Shown piece after piece: positions 26,443 through 34,796 of a stretch of DNA of 64,000 nucleotides (positions are counted from its first letter, which is position 1; every line of letters starts with the position of its first letter). A model generated the notes under the pieces. That model saw nothing but the letters and a program-made list of their open reading frames with translations, had not been told where the DNA came from and did no database searches. Both the position numbers and the translations under genes were made by a program. Origin of the DNA: Bradyrhizobium ivorense (GTDB taxonomy: Bacteria > Pseudomonadota > Alphaproteobacteria > Rhizobiales > Xanthobacteraceae); the NCBI RefSeq assembly GCF_900696085.1, contig NZ_CAADFC020000028.1:186001-250000 (forward strand), in the 5' to 3' direction.

Positions 26443-28926
26443 TCAGCGGGCGGCGCTGCGCCAGCTCAGCGTTGCCGCCGGCGCTGCATCGGCGCCGCGG
26501 TCCTGGAGCGCGAGAATGCGGTCGTGGCTGTGCGATGTCAGCGCCATGGTGAAGATCGCAACCTCGTCGTCGAGGCGACCGACCGGGATCAGCAGCATGC
26601 CGTCGTCGCCGGCGGCACGGAAGTGGCGCCCGCTGCGCTCGAAGCCTGCGTAGATGAGCTGCCCGTCCGCAATCGCTTTCACATTGGAGTTTTCCGCGGC
26701 GGTTGCGGCGCTCTCGCCGGACTGGACCACGACGCCGTGGAGCAATCCTTCGCGCGCGAGATTTGCCAGCGGCAGCGCAATGGTCGCGACCGCCATGCGG
26801 CGCGACAGCGGGATGCGGACACGAAGCTCGCCGAGCCCGGTGCGATGGACGGTGACGGTTTCCAGCGAAGCCTGGCCGTCGATGCGGAACAGGCCGACCT
26901 GCAGCGTGCCGCATGGCGCCTCGCCGAACACGTCCGCCGGCAGGCGGTTGGCGCCGAACAGCGTGTAGAGATAGCCGTGCGACGGCGACAGGGCGGCAAA
27001 GCTGCCGGCCAGCCACATCGGCGGCGCCGGCGCCGTGCAGGCAGCGGCGAGACCGCGCGCGATCACGCCGTCGTTGACGAAGCCGGCGTCGAGCAGCGGC
27101 GCCAGCGCCTGGGTGCCGAGATTGACGTCATGCCTGAAACCGCCCAGCAGCGCGAGCTCGTCGTCATCGGGCAGCAGTAGCAGCCGCCCCAGGACAGCGG
27201 CGGTCCAGCGCGCGGCGACGGCGAGATCCGCGTAGGGCTGCAGCGCGTAGCGCGGTGCGAGCTCGCGGGCCCGCGCGGCATAAGCCAGTGCGCCCGATTG
27301 GATTTCGGCCGTCAGCGCCAGCTGCGCGGCCGGGCGCTGGTCACCCTCGCGCAACACCTTGCCGTCGCGATAGTCGCGCGCCGAGCCCTCGGCGGAACAG
27401 CACAGCTGCTCCAGCAGCGCGACGTTGCGGATCAGCATGCGCTTGACGTGCGGCGTGACCACGCGATCCGAGATCAGCCCCTCCGCGGTATCGTCATCGG
27501 CGATGTCGTCGAACGCATCGTCGAGCGTCAGCAGATAGGCGCCGTGCAGGCGGATCCGAATGCCCTCGAGATCGAAGATGCGCCGCAGCGACTTCTGCAC
27601 GCTGGCGGAGTAGCCGAGGTCGACCAGGATCAGATCGGTGCAGCGGTCGAAGTCCGCGATCGTCGCGCGCAGATAGGCGAGCAGCCGCGCGCGGACGCCG
27701 GCGGCGATTTCGGTGATCTCGCGCGCACCCATCAGATCGGGCAGGGCATCGGCGAGCTCGCGGCCGCTGGCAATGCCGTCCGGGAATTGCGCAAAGAAGG
27801 CCATCACCGCCGGCGGCTGCACCTTGACGATATCGACAAAGGTCGCGGCGTCGATCCTGACCACACGCCTCAGCAGCTCGCAGAGCGGCTCGAGGGTGTC
27901 GGCCGATCCGACCAGGCTGATGCGACGGTTGATCTCGAGATAGGCGCCGCTGCCGTCATGGGCCGCCTGCCAGGCACGATGCGGCAGAAAGCCGTCGCGG
28001 CCCAGGAAGCCGACCGCGACCCGCGCGCCTTCATGGGCCAGCGCCGCGCGCCTTGCTTCGATGAATGCGTCGAACGCTGCCATCACCGGACCGAGCACGG
28101 TGATGCCGAGACGGAAGCCCGGCGAATGCTCGGCGCTCTGCGCCGCCACCGCGCGCCGCAGCGTACGCCCGCCGTGATCGAGCCGCGATGGTTGATCAGG
28201 GGAGAGCAGCTCGAACAGCGACGTCTCGCGGTTCAGCTTCGAGGCCAATGCAGCACTTGCCTGCGGATAGTAGCGCGGGCGGATGCCGTGGCGGCGCGCG
28301 CCCTTGATATCGGCATCGTGATTGTCGCCGATGTGGAACGAGCTTGCCGCGTCGATGCCTTGCTTGGCGAGATAGGTTTTGAACAGCGCCTCGCGCTTGC
28401 TGCTGCCGTGATCGCAGGAGGCGTAGAGGAAATCCCAGGTCAGACCGGGGCTGCAGGCGCGCAGCAGCCGCGCGAGCTGCGCGGCATTCCAGTAGGTGTC
28501 CGAGATGAAGCCGACGCGAAAACCGCCGCGCTTCATATCGTTATATTGCTGAATCATTTCCGGATTGACGCGGCACAGCTCGAGCTCGGCTTCGAATTCG
28601 AACGCGGCGAGATCCTGCAACGCGTCACGCGTCAGCCCGAACAGCCTGAACGGAAAGTACTTATAGATCTCGGCGATGTGGACTTCCGCCGCGCCGCAAC
28701 GCTCGACCGCGAGCTTGCGTGCACGCGCTTCAGCCTGGATTCGATGCTGAACGAAACTGACCGACATGTTCTGAAATTTTTCAGCAATGCGCGAAAGCTG
28801 AAAAACCCTTTCAAATACGCCGTCCGGCGTCATGCAGGCGCGCAACAGAAACGTATCGAAAACATCGAATGAACATGCAGAAACATTCTGCGCTCGACGC
28901 GTCGCGTCGACCGTCATGATCGTCAT
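26443..28926 (-). CDS. Large HAD-superfamily protein with unknown C-terminal region
   Basis: The N-terminal 260 residues carry all four HAD motifs: D21-V-F-D-T with an aromatic residue at +2 as in haloacid-dehalogenase types, ISDT, Lys in GSSKREALF, and HIGDNHDADIKGA. The remaining 560 residues include an acidic central domain (LILVDLGYSASVQKSL) and a beta-rich C-terminus. They resemble the tails of HAD proteins found in polysaccharide and glycosylation loci. ATG 28926 is preferred over starts as far as 29376 because that upstream sequence is basic, irregular and lacks homology. It heads the three-gene operon next to the flagellar genes. Substrate unknown. Confidence 0.65.
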   Translation of the reverse strand: MTIMTVDATRRAQNVSACSFDVFDTFLLRACMTPDGVFERVFQLSRIAEKFQNMSVSFVQHRIQAEARARKLAVERCGAAEVHIAEIYKYFPFRLFGLTRDALQDLAAFEFEAELELCRVNPEMIQQYNDMKRGGFRVGFISDTYWNAAQLARLLRACSPGLTWDFLYASCDHGSSKREALFKTYLAKQGIDAASSFHIGDNHDADIKGARRHGIRPRYYPQASAALASKLNRETSLFELLSPDQPSRLDHGGRTLRRAVAAQSAEHSPGFRLGITVLGPVMAAFDAFIEARRAALAHEGARVAVGFLGRDGFLPHRAWQAAHDGSGAYLEINRRISLVGSADTLEPLCELLRRVVRIDAATFVDIVKVQPPAVMAFFAQFPDGIASGRELADALPDLMGAREITEIAAGVRARLLAYLRATIADFDRCTDLILVDLGYSASVQKSLRRIFDLEGIRIRLHGAYLLTLDDAFDDIADDDTAEGLISDRVVTPHVKRMLIRNVALLEQLCCSAEGSARDYRDGKVLREGDQRPAAQLALTAEIQSGALAYAARARELAPRYALQPYADLAVAARWTAAVLGRLLLLPDDDELALLGGFRHDVNLGTQALAPLLDAGFVNDGVIARGLAAACTAPAPPMWLAGSFAALSPSHGYLYTLFGANRLPADVFGEAPCGTLQVGLFRIDGQASLETVTVHRTGLGELRVRIPLSRRMAVATIALPLANLAREGLLHGVVVQSGESAATAAENSNVKAIADGQLIYAGFERSGRHFRAAGDDGMLLIPVGRLDDEVAIFTMALTSHSHDRILALQDRGADAAPAATLSWRSAAR

Positions 28927-29436
28927 GCGCAAAATCCCGCCAGTCCTCATGCGTTGAACGCGCGCGTGCGACAAATCAGGCGCGGCTAGTTCAAAAAAGT
29001 CGATGCGAGATTCGAAATCGCGCGCTTGGCGACTGACAGATTCAAAAAATCCGATAACGTCGAAATGCTGATTCGGAAAAAATTGCCCAGTCGCAATCAT
29101 CGAATGCAAGATGGCGGCCACGCGGTGACGGATCAAACGCATGCCGCGCGCATGCATGTGTTCGCGTGGCGCTAGTTGAGGTGACAACAACGTTTTTCCG
29201 ACGCGATCATCTTCTCCGCGAGAATGCGAAGCGATGCCAAACGACTGCTCCGAACCACGCCGATGTTTTGTTCTCGCGCCAGCGAAGCGGCAGCTTTTGC
29301 CGGGCGGTCGGCAAAAACATCCGCTTAAGCATTTGAAAAATAACAAAAAATCGTCGCCTGGTTTGGCGGGCCGCACCGTTCAACGCTCAGAAGCCGCATG
29401 GAGTGTGTGCCATCGGCGCTGGTTGGAGAGCGGGGC
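28927..29436. other. Long divergent intergenic region with A/T tracts and a hairpin
   Basis: About 510 bases between the HAD-like gene (minus) and the sigma gene (plus), with a lower GC content and A-runs such as GAAAAATAACAAAAAATCG. At 29295-29316 a perfect hairpin TTTTGCCG/CGGCAAAA is flanked by A/T bases. Promoters for both directions must lie here. No gene is supported. Confidence 0.5.
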
Positions 29437-30138
29437 ATGAGTTACGCGCTTGATGTGAGGGCCGCGGCCGAGGTCGACGCCACGAAGGCCGCGGCCGCGC
29501 CGCCGGACGCGACGGCGCCGTGGAGCGAGGTCCCGACCGTCGCGGACGCGGGCCCGCTCGATACGGTCGAGATCGTGGATGAAGACAAGGAGCTGCTCGA
29601 CCGCCTCGCCACCGGCGACGAGGTCGCGTTTCGTTGTCTGGTCGAACGTCATGTCGATCGCGCCTATGCCATCGCGCTGCGCATCGTCGGCAACGCCGCG
29701 GACGCCGAAGACGTGGTGCAGGACACGATGCTCAAGGTGTGGACGCATCGCGGGCGTTGGCAGCACGGCCGCGCCAAGTTCTCGACCTGGCTCTATCGCG
29801 TCGTCAGCAACCGCTGCATCGACCTGCGCCGCAAGCCGCGCACCGAGAATGTCGACGTCGTACCCGAAGTTGCCGACAGCCAGCTCGATGCCAGTGCGGT
29901 GATCGAGCGCAACGAGATCGGCAATCTTTTGGAGGGCGCGATGCAGAAACTGCCCGAGCAGCAGCGCGTCGCGGTGATCCTCTCCTATCATGAGAACATG
30001 AGCAACGGCGAGATCGCCGACGTGATGGACACCACCGTGGCCGCTGTGGAGTCGCTGCTCAAGCGTGGGCGGCAACAATTGCGCGAGATGCTCAGGCGGC
30101 ACGAGCGCGACCTGCGCAGCGCGTTTACCGACTGCTAA
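29437..30138 (+). CDS. ECF-type RNA polymerase sigma factor
   Basis: The 233-aa protein has an acidic 50-residue N-terminal extension, then sigma region 2 (LVERHVDRAYAIALRIVGNA, DAEDVVQDTMLKVW) and region 4 (LPEQQRVAVILSYHENMSNG, TTVAAVESLLKRGRQQLREM). Region 3 is absent, as in ECF factors. ATG 29437 has GGAGAG eight bases upstream. It sits 140 bases before fliC on the same strand, so it probably controls flagellin or hook-gene transcription. The small membrane protein at 33504 is a candidate anti-sigma factor. This assignment of role is inference. Confidence 0.88.
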   Translation: MSYALDVRAAAEVDATKAAAAPPDATAPWSEVPTVADAGPLDTVEIVDEDKELLDRLATGDEVAFRCLVERHVDRAYAIALRIVGNAADAEDVVQDTMLKVWTHRGRWQHGRAKFSTWLYRVVSNRCIDLRRKPRTENVDVVPEVADSQLDASAVIERNEIGNLLEGAMQKLPEQQRVAVILSYHENMSNGEIADVMDTTVAAVESLLKRGRQQLREMLRRHERDLRSAFTDC

Positions 30139-30278
30139 CCATAAAATTCCGGCTTCTGACGATTCTGCGCCTGATCTCTGCCGGCCGTCCCGTTTGATCG
30201 GGCGGACGGGGGCTGGATCCGCGTCATCTCACTTCTTCTCGATGCGGCATGCCATGCCCATCAGCACAGGAGCTACTC

Positions 30279-31103
30279 ATGCCCGCAATCACCACCAACA
30301 CCGCCGCGAACTCCGCGGTGCGCTATCTCAACATCAACTCGCAGCAGGAGACCAGCGCGCTGTCGAAGCTGTCGAGCGGCTCGCGCATCACCTCGGCATC
30401 CGACGACGCCGCGGGTCTTGCGATCTCGACCCGGATTTCCTCCGACATCACCACGCTGCAGCAGGCCGCGACCAACGCCGCGCAGGCGACCTCGATCCTG
30501 CAGACCGCCGACGGCGGCGCCTCCAACATCTCCGACATCCTGGCCCGCATGAAGTCGCTGGCGTCTGAATCGGCGTCCGGCACCGTCAGCGATTCCAGCC
30601 GCGGCTACATCAACTCGGAATTCACCCAGCTCAAGGGCGAAATCGACTCGATCGCCAGCGGCACCCGCTACAGCAGCCAGAGCCTGCTCGATGGCTCCAG
30701 CGTGTTCTCCTCCGGCGTCTCGGTGCTGGTCGGCTCGACCGCGGCCGACACCATCACGATCACGCTGTCCAGCCTGACCGCGTCCTCGCTCGGCGTGACG
30801 TCGCTTGGCGTCGACACCCTGGCCAACGCCACCGCCGCGCTGACGGCGCTCGATTCTGCGATCGACACGGTGTCGTCGGCGCGCGCCGAGATCGGCGCCC
30901 AGGAATCGCGCTTCAACTTCAGCGCCGACTCGATCTCGACCCAGACCCAGAACCTGCAGTCGGCCAACTCGGCGATCAAGGACGTCGATATCGCCGCCGA
31001 GCAGGCGACGCTGTCCTCGGCCGAGGTGAAGACCCAGGCCGCGGTGTCGGCGGAAACCGCCGCGAACCAAATGCCGCAGTACCTGCTCAAGCTGCTCGGC
31101 TAA
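30279..31103 (+). CDS. fliC: Flagellin (small, 274 aa)
   Basis: The conserved flagellin N-terminus is present (NSAVRYLNINSQQETSALSK, LSSGSRITSASDDAAGLAI), as is the C-terminal D0/D1 helix (DVDIAAEQATLSSAEVKTQA, ending LLKLLG). The variable middle is short and Ser/Thr-rich, which gives a small flagellin typical of rhizobial flagella. It is secreted by the flagellar apparatus without a cleaved signal. AGGAG precedes ATG 30279. Neighbours fliD and fliS supply cap and chaperone. Ser/Thr richness and the adjacent sugar-type operon suggest it may be glycosylated, not shown. Confidence 0.95.
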   Translation: MPAITTNTAANSAVRYLNINSQQETSALSKLSSGSRITSASDDAAGLAISTRISSDITTLQQAATNAAQATSILQTADGGASNISDILARMKSLASESASGTVSDSSRGYINSEFTQLKGEIDSIASGTRYSSQSLLDGSSVFSSGVSVLVGSTAADTITITLSSLTASSLGVTSLGVDTLANATAALTALDSAIDTVSSARAEIGAQESRFNFSADSISTQTQNLQSANSAIKDVDIAAEQATLSSAEVKTQAAVSAETAANQMPQYLLKLLG

Positions 31104-31117
31104 TCCGTAGAACAGCG

Positions 31118-31145
31118 ATCGGGCCGGCATGATTGGCGGCCCGAT
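31118..31145. terminator. Hairpin between fliC and fliD
   Basis: ATCGGGCCG and CGGCCCGAT form a perfect 9-bp stem 15 bases after the fliC stop. There is no T-run, so it may act as an attenuator or mRNA stabiliser that makes fliC more abundant than fliD. Confidence 0.5.
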
Positions 31146-31169
31146 TCCCATCGCGGCAAGCGTGTTGAC

Positions 31170-32873
31170 ATGACGGTAAGCAGCGCGACCTCGAGCACGA
31201 CAGGCACCAGCACGACATCGTCGAGCTCGGCCAGCACGGTGACCACGACAGGCACCACCAACTCGACCAGCATCGACTGGGACGCGCTGATCGAGGCCGA
31301 AGTCAACGCCAAGCTGGCGGCGGCCACCTCGATCAGCACGACCATCACCGCGAACGAGGCCAAGATCTCGGCCTACCAGACCCTGCAGACCGAGCTTTCG
31401 ACGTTGGCGAGCGGGCTGTCGTCGCTGTCGTCGTCGATCATCAATTCGCTGGCGACCAACGCGTTCGCGACCCGCGCTGCCACGATCTCCTCGACCGGCG
31501 ACGTCAGCGCCTCCTCGGCGCTCAACATGAGCGTCAACAACGGCTCGGCGACCGGAAACCATACGCTCCAGATCACCCAGCTCGCGACCGCGCAGAAGCT
31601 GATCGGCACCGCGCAGTCGAGCTCCACCGCCGATCTCGGCTATTCCGGAACCTTCTCGCTGGGGCTTTCCGGCGGCAGCAGCACGGCGGTCACGGTCACC
31701 AGCGGCATGTCGATGCAGGACATCGTCGATGCCATCAACGCCCAGACCTCGAGCACCAATGTCGAGGCATCGATCGTCCAGGTGTCGAGCGGATCGTATC
31801 AGCTGGTGTTGACCGGGACGCAGGATGCCGCCGACATCAGCTATTCGTCGACCTCGGGCGACGATATCCTGAACAAGCTCGGCGTCACCGACTCGTCTGG
31901 GGCGTTCAGCAACGTGCTGCAGACCTCGCAGCCCGCAAAATTCACCCTCGACGGCATCGCGCTCACCCGCAACACCAACGACATTTCCGACGTGCTGTCC
32001 GGCGTCACCTTCGACCTGCTGCAGCCGACGCCGAGCGGCACCACGCTGAACGTCACCATCGGCACCGACACCAGCCAGATCACCTCGGCGCTGCAGACCT
32101 TCGTCACCAACTACAATGCGTTCCGCGATCAGGTGATCGCGCAGTCGGCGCAGAACTCCGACGGCACCGCGTCGTCGAGCGCGGTGCTGTTCGGCGACAG
32201 CACGATGCGCGACATCATGACCCAGATGCAGCAGGTGCTCAGCGGCTCGGTGGGCGGCATGACGATGGCCGACCTCGGCCTGTCCTTCAACGAGAACAAC
32301 GAGCTCGAGCTCGACACCGGGACGCTGTCGACGGTGCTGACGCAGAACCTTGCCGGCGTCACCAAGCTGCTGTCGGCGCAAACCACCACCTCGACGAGCC
32401 AGCTCAGCGTCATCAACACCGGCACCTCGCCGCAATCGTTCACACTCGACGTGACGGTCGATTCCAGCGGCACGCTGACCGGCGCCTCGATCGGCGGCGA
32501 CAGTTCCGGCTTTTCCGTGGTTGGCAACACCATCATCGGCAACGCCGGCACGATCTACGCCGGAATGGCGTTCAGCTACACCGGCTCGACCTCGCAGTCG
32601 ATCACGGTGACGTCGACCTCGGGCCTGGCGAGCCAGCTCTACCAGCTCGCGAATACCAGCTCCGGAAGCAGCGGCCAGCTGCAGACGCTGATCTCCAACC
32701 TGCAGTCGCGCGACACCGACCTGCAGAGCCAGGTCAACGACATCCAGAGCAATGCAGCGACCTTCAAGGCGCAGCTGCAGGTTCAATTCGCCAACTATCA
32801 GGCGGCGATCGAAAGCGCCAACAACACGCTGGGCTATCTGAAAGCCCTCCTGGACGCAGCATCGAGCAGCTAA
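31170..32873 (+). CDS. fliD: Flagellar filament cap protein (HAP2)
   Basis: The 567-aa protein begins with a Ser/Thr-rich stretch, then the FliD N-terminal domain (SIDWDALIEAEVNAKLAAAT, AKISAYQTLQTELSTLASGL). It ends with a C-terminal coiled coil (DTDLQSQVNDIQSNAATFKA, LQVQFANYQAAIESANNTLG). FliD caps the growing filament and folds flagellin. Its stop overlaps the start of fliS by one base (TAATG), so translation is coupled. The protein is strongly enriched in Ser, Thr and Ala. Confidence 0.93.
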   Translation: MTVSSATSSTTGTSTTSSSSASTVTTTGTTNSTSIDWDALIEAEVNAKLAAATSISTTITANEAKISAYQTLQTELSTLASGLSSLSSSIINSLATNAFATRAATISSTGDVSASSALNMSVNNGSATGNHTLQITQLATAQKLIGTAQSSSTADLGYSGTFSLGLSGGSSTAVTVTSGMSMQDIVDAINAQTSSTNVEASIVQVSSGSYQLVLTGTQDAADISYSSTSGDDILNKLGVTDSSGAFSNVLQTSQPAKFTLDGIALTRNTNDISDVLSGVTFDLLQPTPSGTTLNVTIGTDTSQITSALQTFVTNYNAFRDQVIAQSAQNSDGTASSSAVLFGDSTMRDIMTQMQQVLSGSVGGMTMADLGLSFNENNELELDTGTLSTVLTQNLAGVTKLLSAQTTTSTSQLSVINTGTSPQSFTLDVTVDSSGTLTGASIGGDSSGFSVVGNTIIGNAGTIYAGMAFSYTGSTSQSITVTSTSGLASQLYQLANTSSGSSGQLQTLISNLQSRDTDLQSQVNDIQSNAATFKAQLQVQFANYQAAIESANNTLGYLKALLDAASSS

Positions 32874-33307
32874 TGACACAGAACGCGACTGCCTATCTCG
32901 CCAACAACGCCTATCGATCCGCCGCGGTGGCGGTGCCGCCGCTGAAAGCGGTGGTGATGCTGTGCGACGGCGCCATCACCCTGCTGCAGAAGGCGCATGA
33001 GGCGCATGAGGCGAAGCGCTTCGAGGAGGGCCACTCCTATCTGACGCGCGCGACCGCGATCCTGCGCGGGCTGAGCCACAATCTCGATTTTGCGCGCGGC
33101 GGCGCGGTGGCGGACCGGCTGTACCGGACCTACAACGCGCTGATCATGGCGTGCCTGCGCTCCTACGGCCGGCCGCAGGCGAAGGAGAATTTTCGCCGCA
33201 TCATCGCCAGCCTTACGGAACTGCGCGACGCCTGGAAGTTCGTCGAGGCAACCGCCGGCAAAGCCAAAGACAAGGCGAGGGCCGCCGAATCAGTCGCCGG
33301 CCGCTGA
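32873..33307 (+). CDS. fliS: Flagellin export chaperone
   Basis: This 144-aa helical protein fits FliS: AYLANNAYRSAAVAVPPLKA, then VVMLCDGAITLLQKAHEAHE and LDFARGGAVADRLYRTYNAL. FliS binds the C-terminal helix of flagellin in the cytoplasm and delivers it to the export gate. A Lys/Ala-rich tail follows the conserved fold. It is coupled to fliD by a one-base overlap. Confidence 0.92.
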   Translation: MTQNATAYLANNAYRSAAVAVPPLKAVVMLCDGAITLLQKAHEAHEAKRFEEGHSYLTRATAILRGLSHNLDFARGGAVADRLYRTYNALIMACLRSYGRPQAKENFRRIIASLTELRDAWKFVEATAGKAKDKARAAESVAGR

Positions 33308-33428
33308 GCCGAACGGCATCGCGAATCAACCGATCAAGCACGCGCAGCGGAGCGGGCAGGGTGCCGGGCCGTCGTTCCGATACGGAAAACGCCCGCCCCC
33401 CAGGCACATCTTGGGCCTGATGCCGCAG

Positions 33429-33450
33429 CGGCGGAAATTGATTTCCGCCG
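33429..33450. promoter_or_regulatory. Perfect 22-bp palindromic hairpin after fliS
   Basis: CGGCGGAAAT and ATTTCCGCCG are perfect 10-bp arms around TG. It lies 120 bases after fliS and just before the next gene, so it may be an mRNA hairpin or an operator. Its position argues that the next gene starts downstream of it. Confidence 0.5.
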
Positions 33451-33503
33451 TCCCGCGAATGCTTTATGACAGCCTTGGCGACGAGGCTGGATTTGCGCGC
33501 GCG

Positions 33504-33899
33504 ATGGACGTTGCGACATTCGAGGATCTGATCGACCGGCTGGGGGAGGACCTGTCCCGCTGGCCTGACGATCAGCGGCTGGCCGCGGAGCAATTGCTCG
33601 CATCCTCGGCCGAGGTGCGCACGCTCTATGAGGAGGCGAGCGCGGTGCGCCGTGCGCTCGCCGCGCCCGCGGTGCGCGCGCCCAAGGGTCTTGTCGACCG
33701 CATCGTCACTGCGGCCGCGACATTGCCCAGGGAACCAGCCGCATCCGAGGACCAGCCGGCCGATGCAACACCGGACGAAGCCGTGCAGCCGGGCAAGGTG
33801 CTGCCTGCGCTGCTGCTGGCGCTCTGCCTGTTGCCCGCGCTGGCGCCGCCGGCATCCATGCTTGACCGGACGGGCTCGTCGATCGGCCTGCTGCTCTAG
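33504..33899 (+). CDS. Small membrane protein, possible anti-sigma factor
   Basis: From ATG 33504 the product is 131 aa. It has a helical N-terminal domain (MDVATFEDLIDRLGEDLSRW), then helices with AAEQLLASSAEVRTLYEEAS, a Pro/Ala-rich linker and one C-terminal transmembrane segment (VLPALLLALCLLPALAPPA). A cytoplasmic helical domain on a single membrane anchor is the usual layout of anti-sigma factors, and an ECF sigma factor is encoded four genes upstream in the same cluster. No zinc-binding HxxxCxxC motif is seen. In-frame starts at 33462 and 33411 are alternatives but cross a strong palindrome. Confidence 0.5.
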   Translation: MDVATFEDLIDRLGEDLSRWPDDQRLAAEQLLASSAEVRTLYEEASAVRRALAAPAVRAPKGLVDRIVTAAATLPREPAASEDQPADATPDEAVQPGKVLPALLLALCLLPALAPPASMLDRTGSSIGLLL

Positions 33900-34114
33900 C
33901 CGCAAAGCGTTCTCGCTGCATTTCGAACACTGATGACCGGCGCACATGCGTTGTGCGCCGACGCGGCAAATTCTGCCGATTAATCAATTGATTCCGCACC
34001 CACGAATCCGCGCCTGAAATCGGCGTGTCAGCCGTTTCATCTGCGAACGAGCTTCACGACCACCGATGTTCAAACGCGTTCCGTCGCGCATGCCGCGGCG
34101 AAGAGAGCCTTGTC

Positions 34115-34777
34115 ATGACCGTTTCCTCGGCCACATCAGCTGCTGCATCCTCCGCCGCCGCGACCTCGTCGTCGAGCGCGTCGATGGGGATCAGCTCGAC
34201 CGATTTCCTCAACCTGCTGGTCAGCGAGTTGCAGAACCAGGATCCGCTGAACGCGACCAGCACCACCGACTTCATCAACCAGCTCACCTCCTACGCCAAC
34301 TTCACCGAGCAGCAGTCGATCAACTCCAGCATGACGTCGCTGGCGAGCTCGTTTTCGAGCCTCGTGACGCTCAATTCGGTGAACTATATCGGCCACACCG
34401 TCGAGGCCAAGACCAGCACGGCGCAGCTGAGCAACGGCTCGGCGACGTTCGGCTATTCGCTGTCCTCGGCCGCCTCCAACGTCGCGATCTCGATCCAGGA
34501 TTCTTCCGGCAACACGGTGTGGACCGGCACCGGAACCGGCAACGCCGGCTCGAACAGCTTTACCTGGAACGGCCAGACCTCCGACGGCACCCAGCTCAAG
34601 GACGGCGGCCAGTACACCGTCCAGGTGACCGCGACCGACGCCGCCGGCAACTCCTTGCTCAACTACACCACGATCACCGGAATGGTGACCGGGATCGATG
34701 CCTCGAGCTCGACGCCCTCGCTGCTGGTCAACGGTGTGTCCGTCAGCGCCGCCAACATTATCGGCGTCACGTCCTGA
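34115..34777 (+). CDS. flgD: Flagellar hook assembly scaffold
   Basis: The 220-aa protein has the FlgD N-terminal signature (DFLNLLVSELQNQDPLNATS, FINQLTSYANFTEQQSINSS), then the FLIG-like and Ig-like domain with WTGTGTGNAGSNSFTWNGQT and GGQYTVQVTATDAAGN. FlgD caps the growing hook and is discarded when the hook is finished. It directly precedes flgE. The Ser/Ala-rich first 30 residues are not conserved in other FlgD proteins. Confidence 0.93.
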   Translation: MTVSSATSAAASSAAATSSSSASMGISSTDFLNLLVSELQNQDPLNATSTTDFINQLTSYANFTEQQSINSSMTSLASSFSSLVTLNSVNYIGHTVEAKTSTAQLSNGSATFGYSLSSAASNVAISIQDSSGNTVWTGTGTGNAGSNSFTWNGQTSDGTQLKDGGQYTVQVTATDAAGNSLLNYTTITGMVTGIDASSSTPSLLVNGVSVSAANIIGVTS

Positions 34778-34796
34778 TTGCCTGCGGGGTTTTAGC

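Noticed and set aside
30273..32879. Long minus-strand frame across fliC and fliD
   Set aside because: Covers two recognised flagellar genes in antisense, extremely Arg/Gly-rich and without domains.
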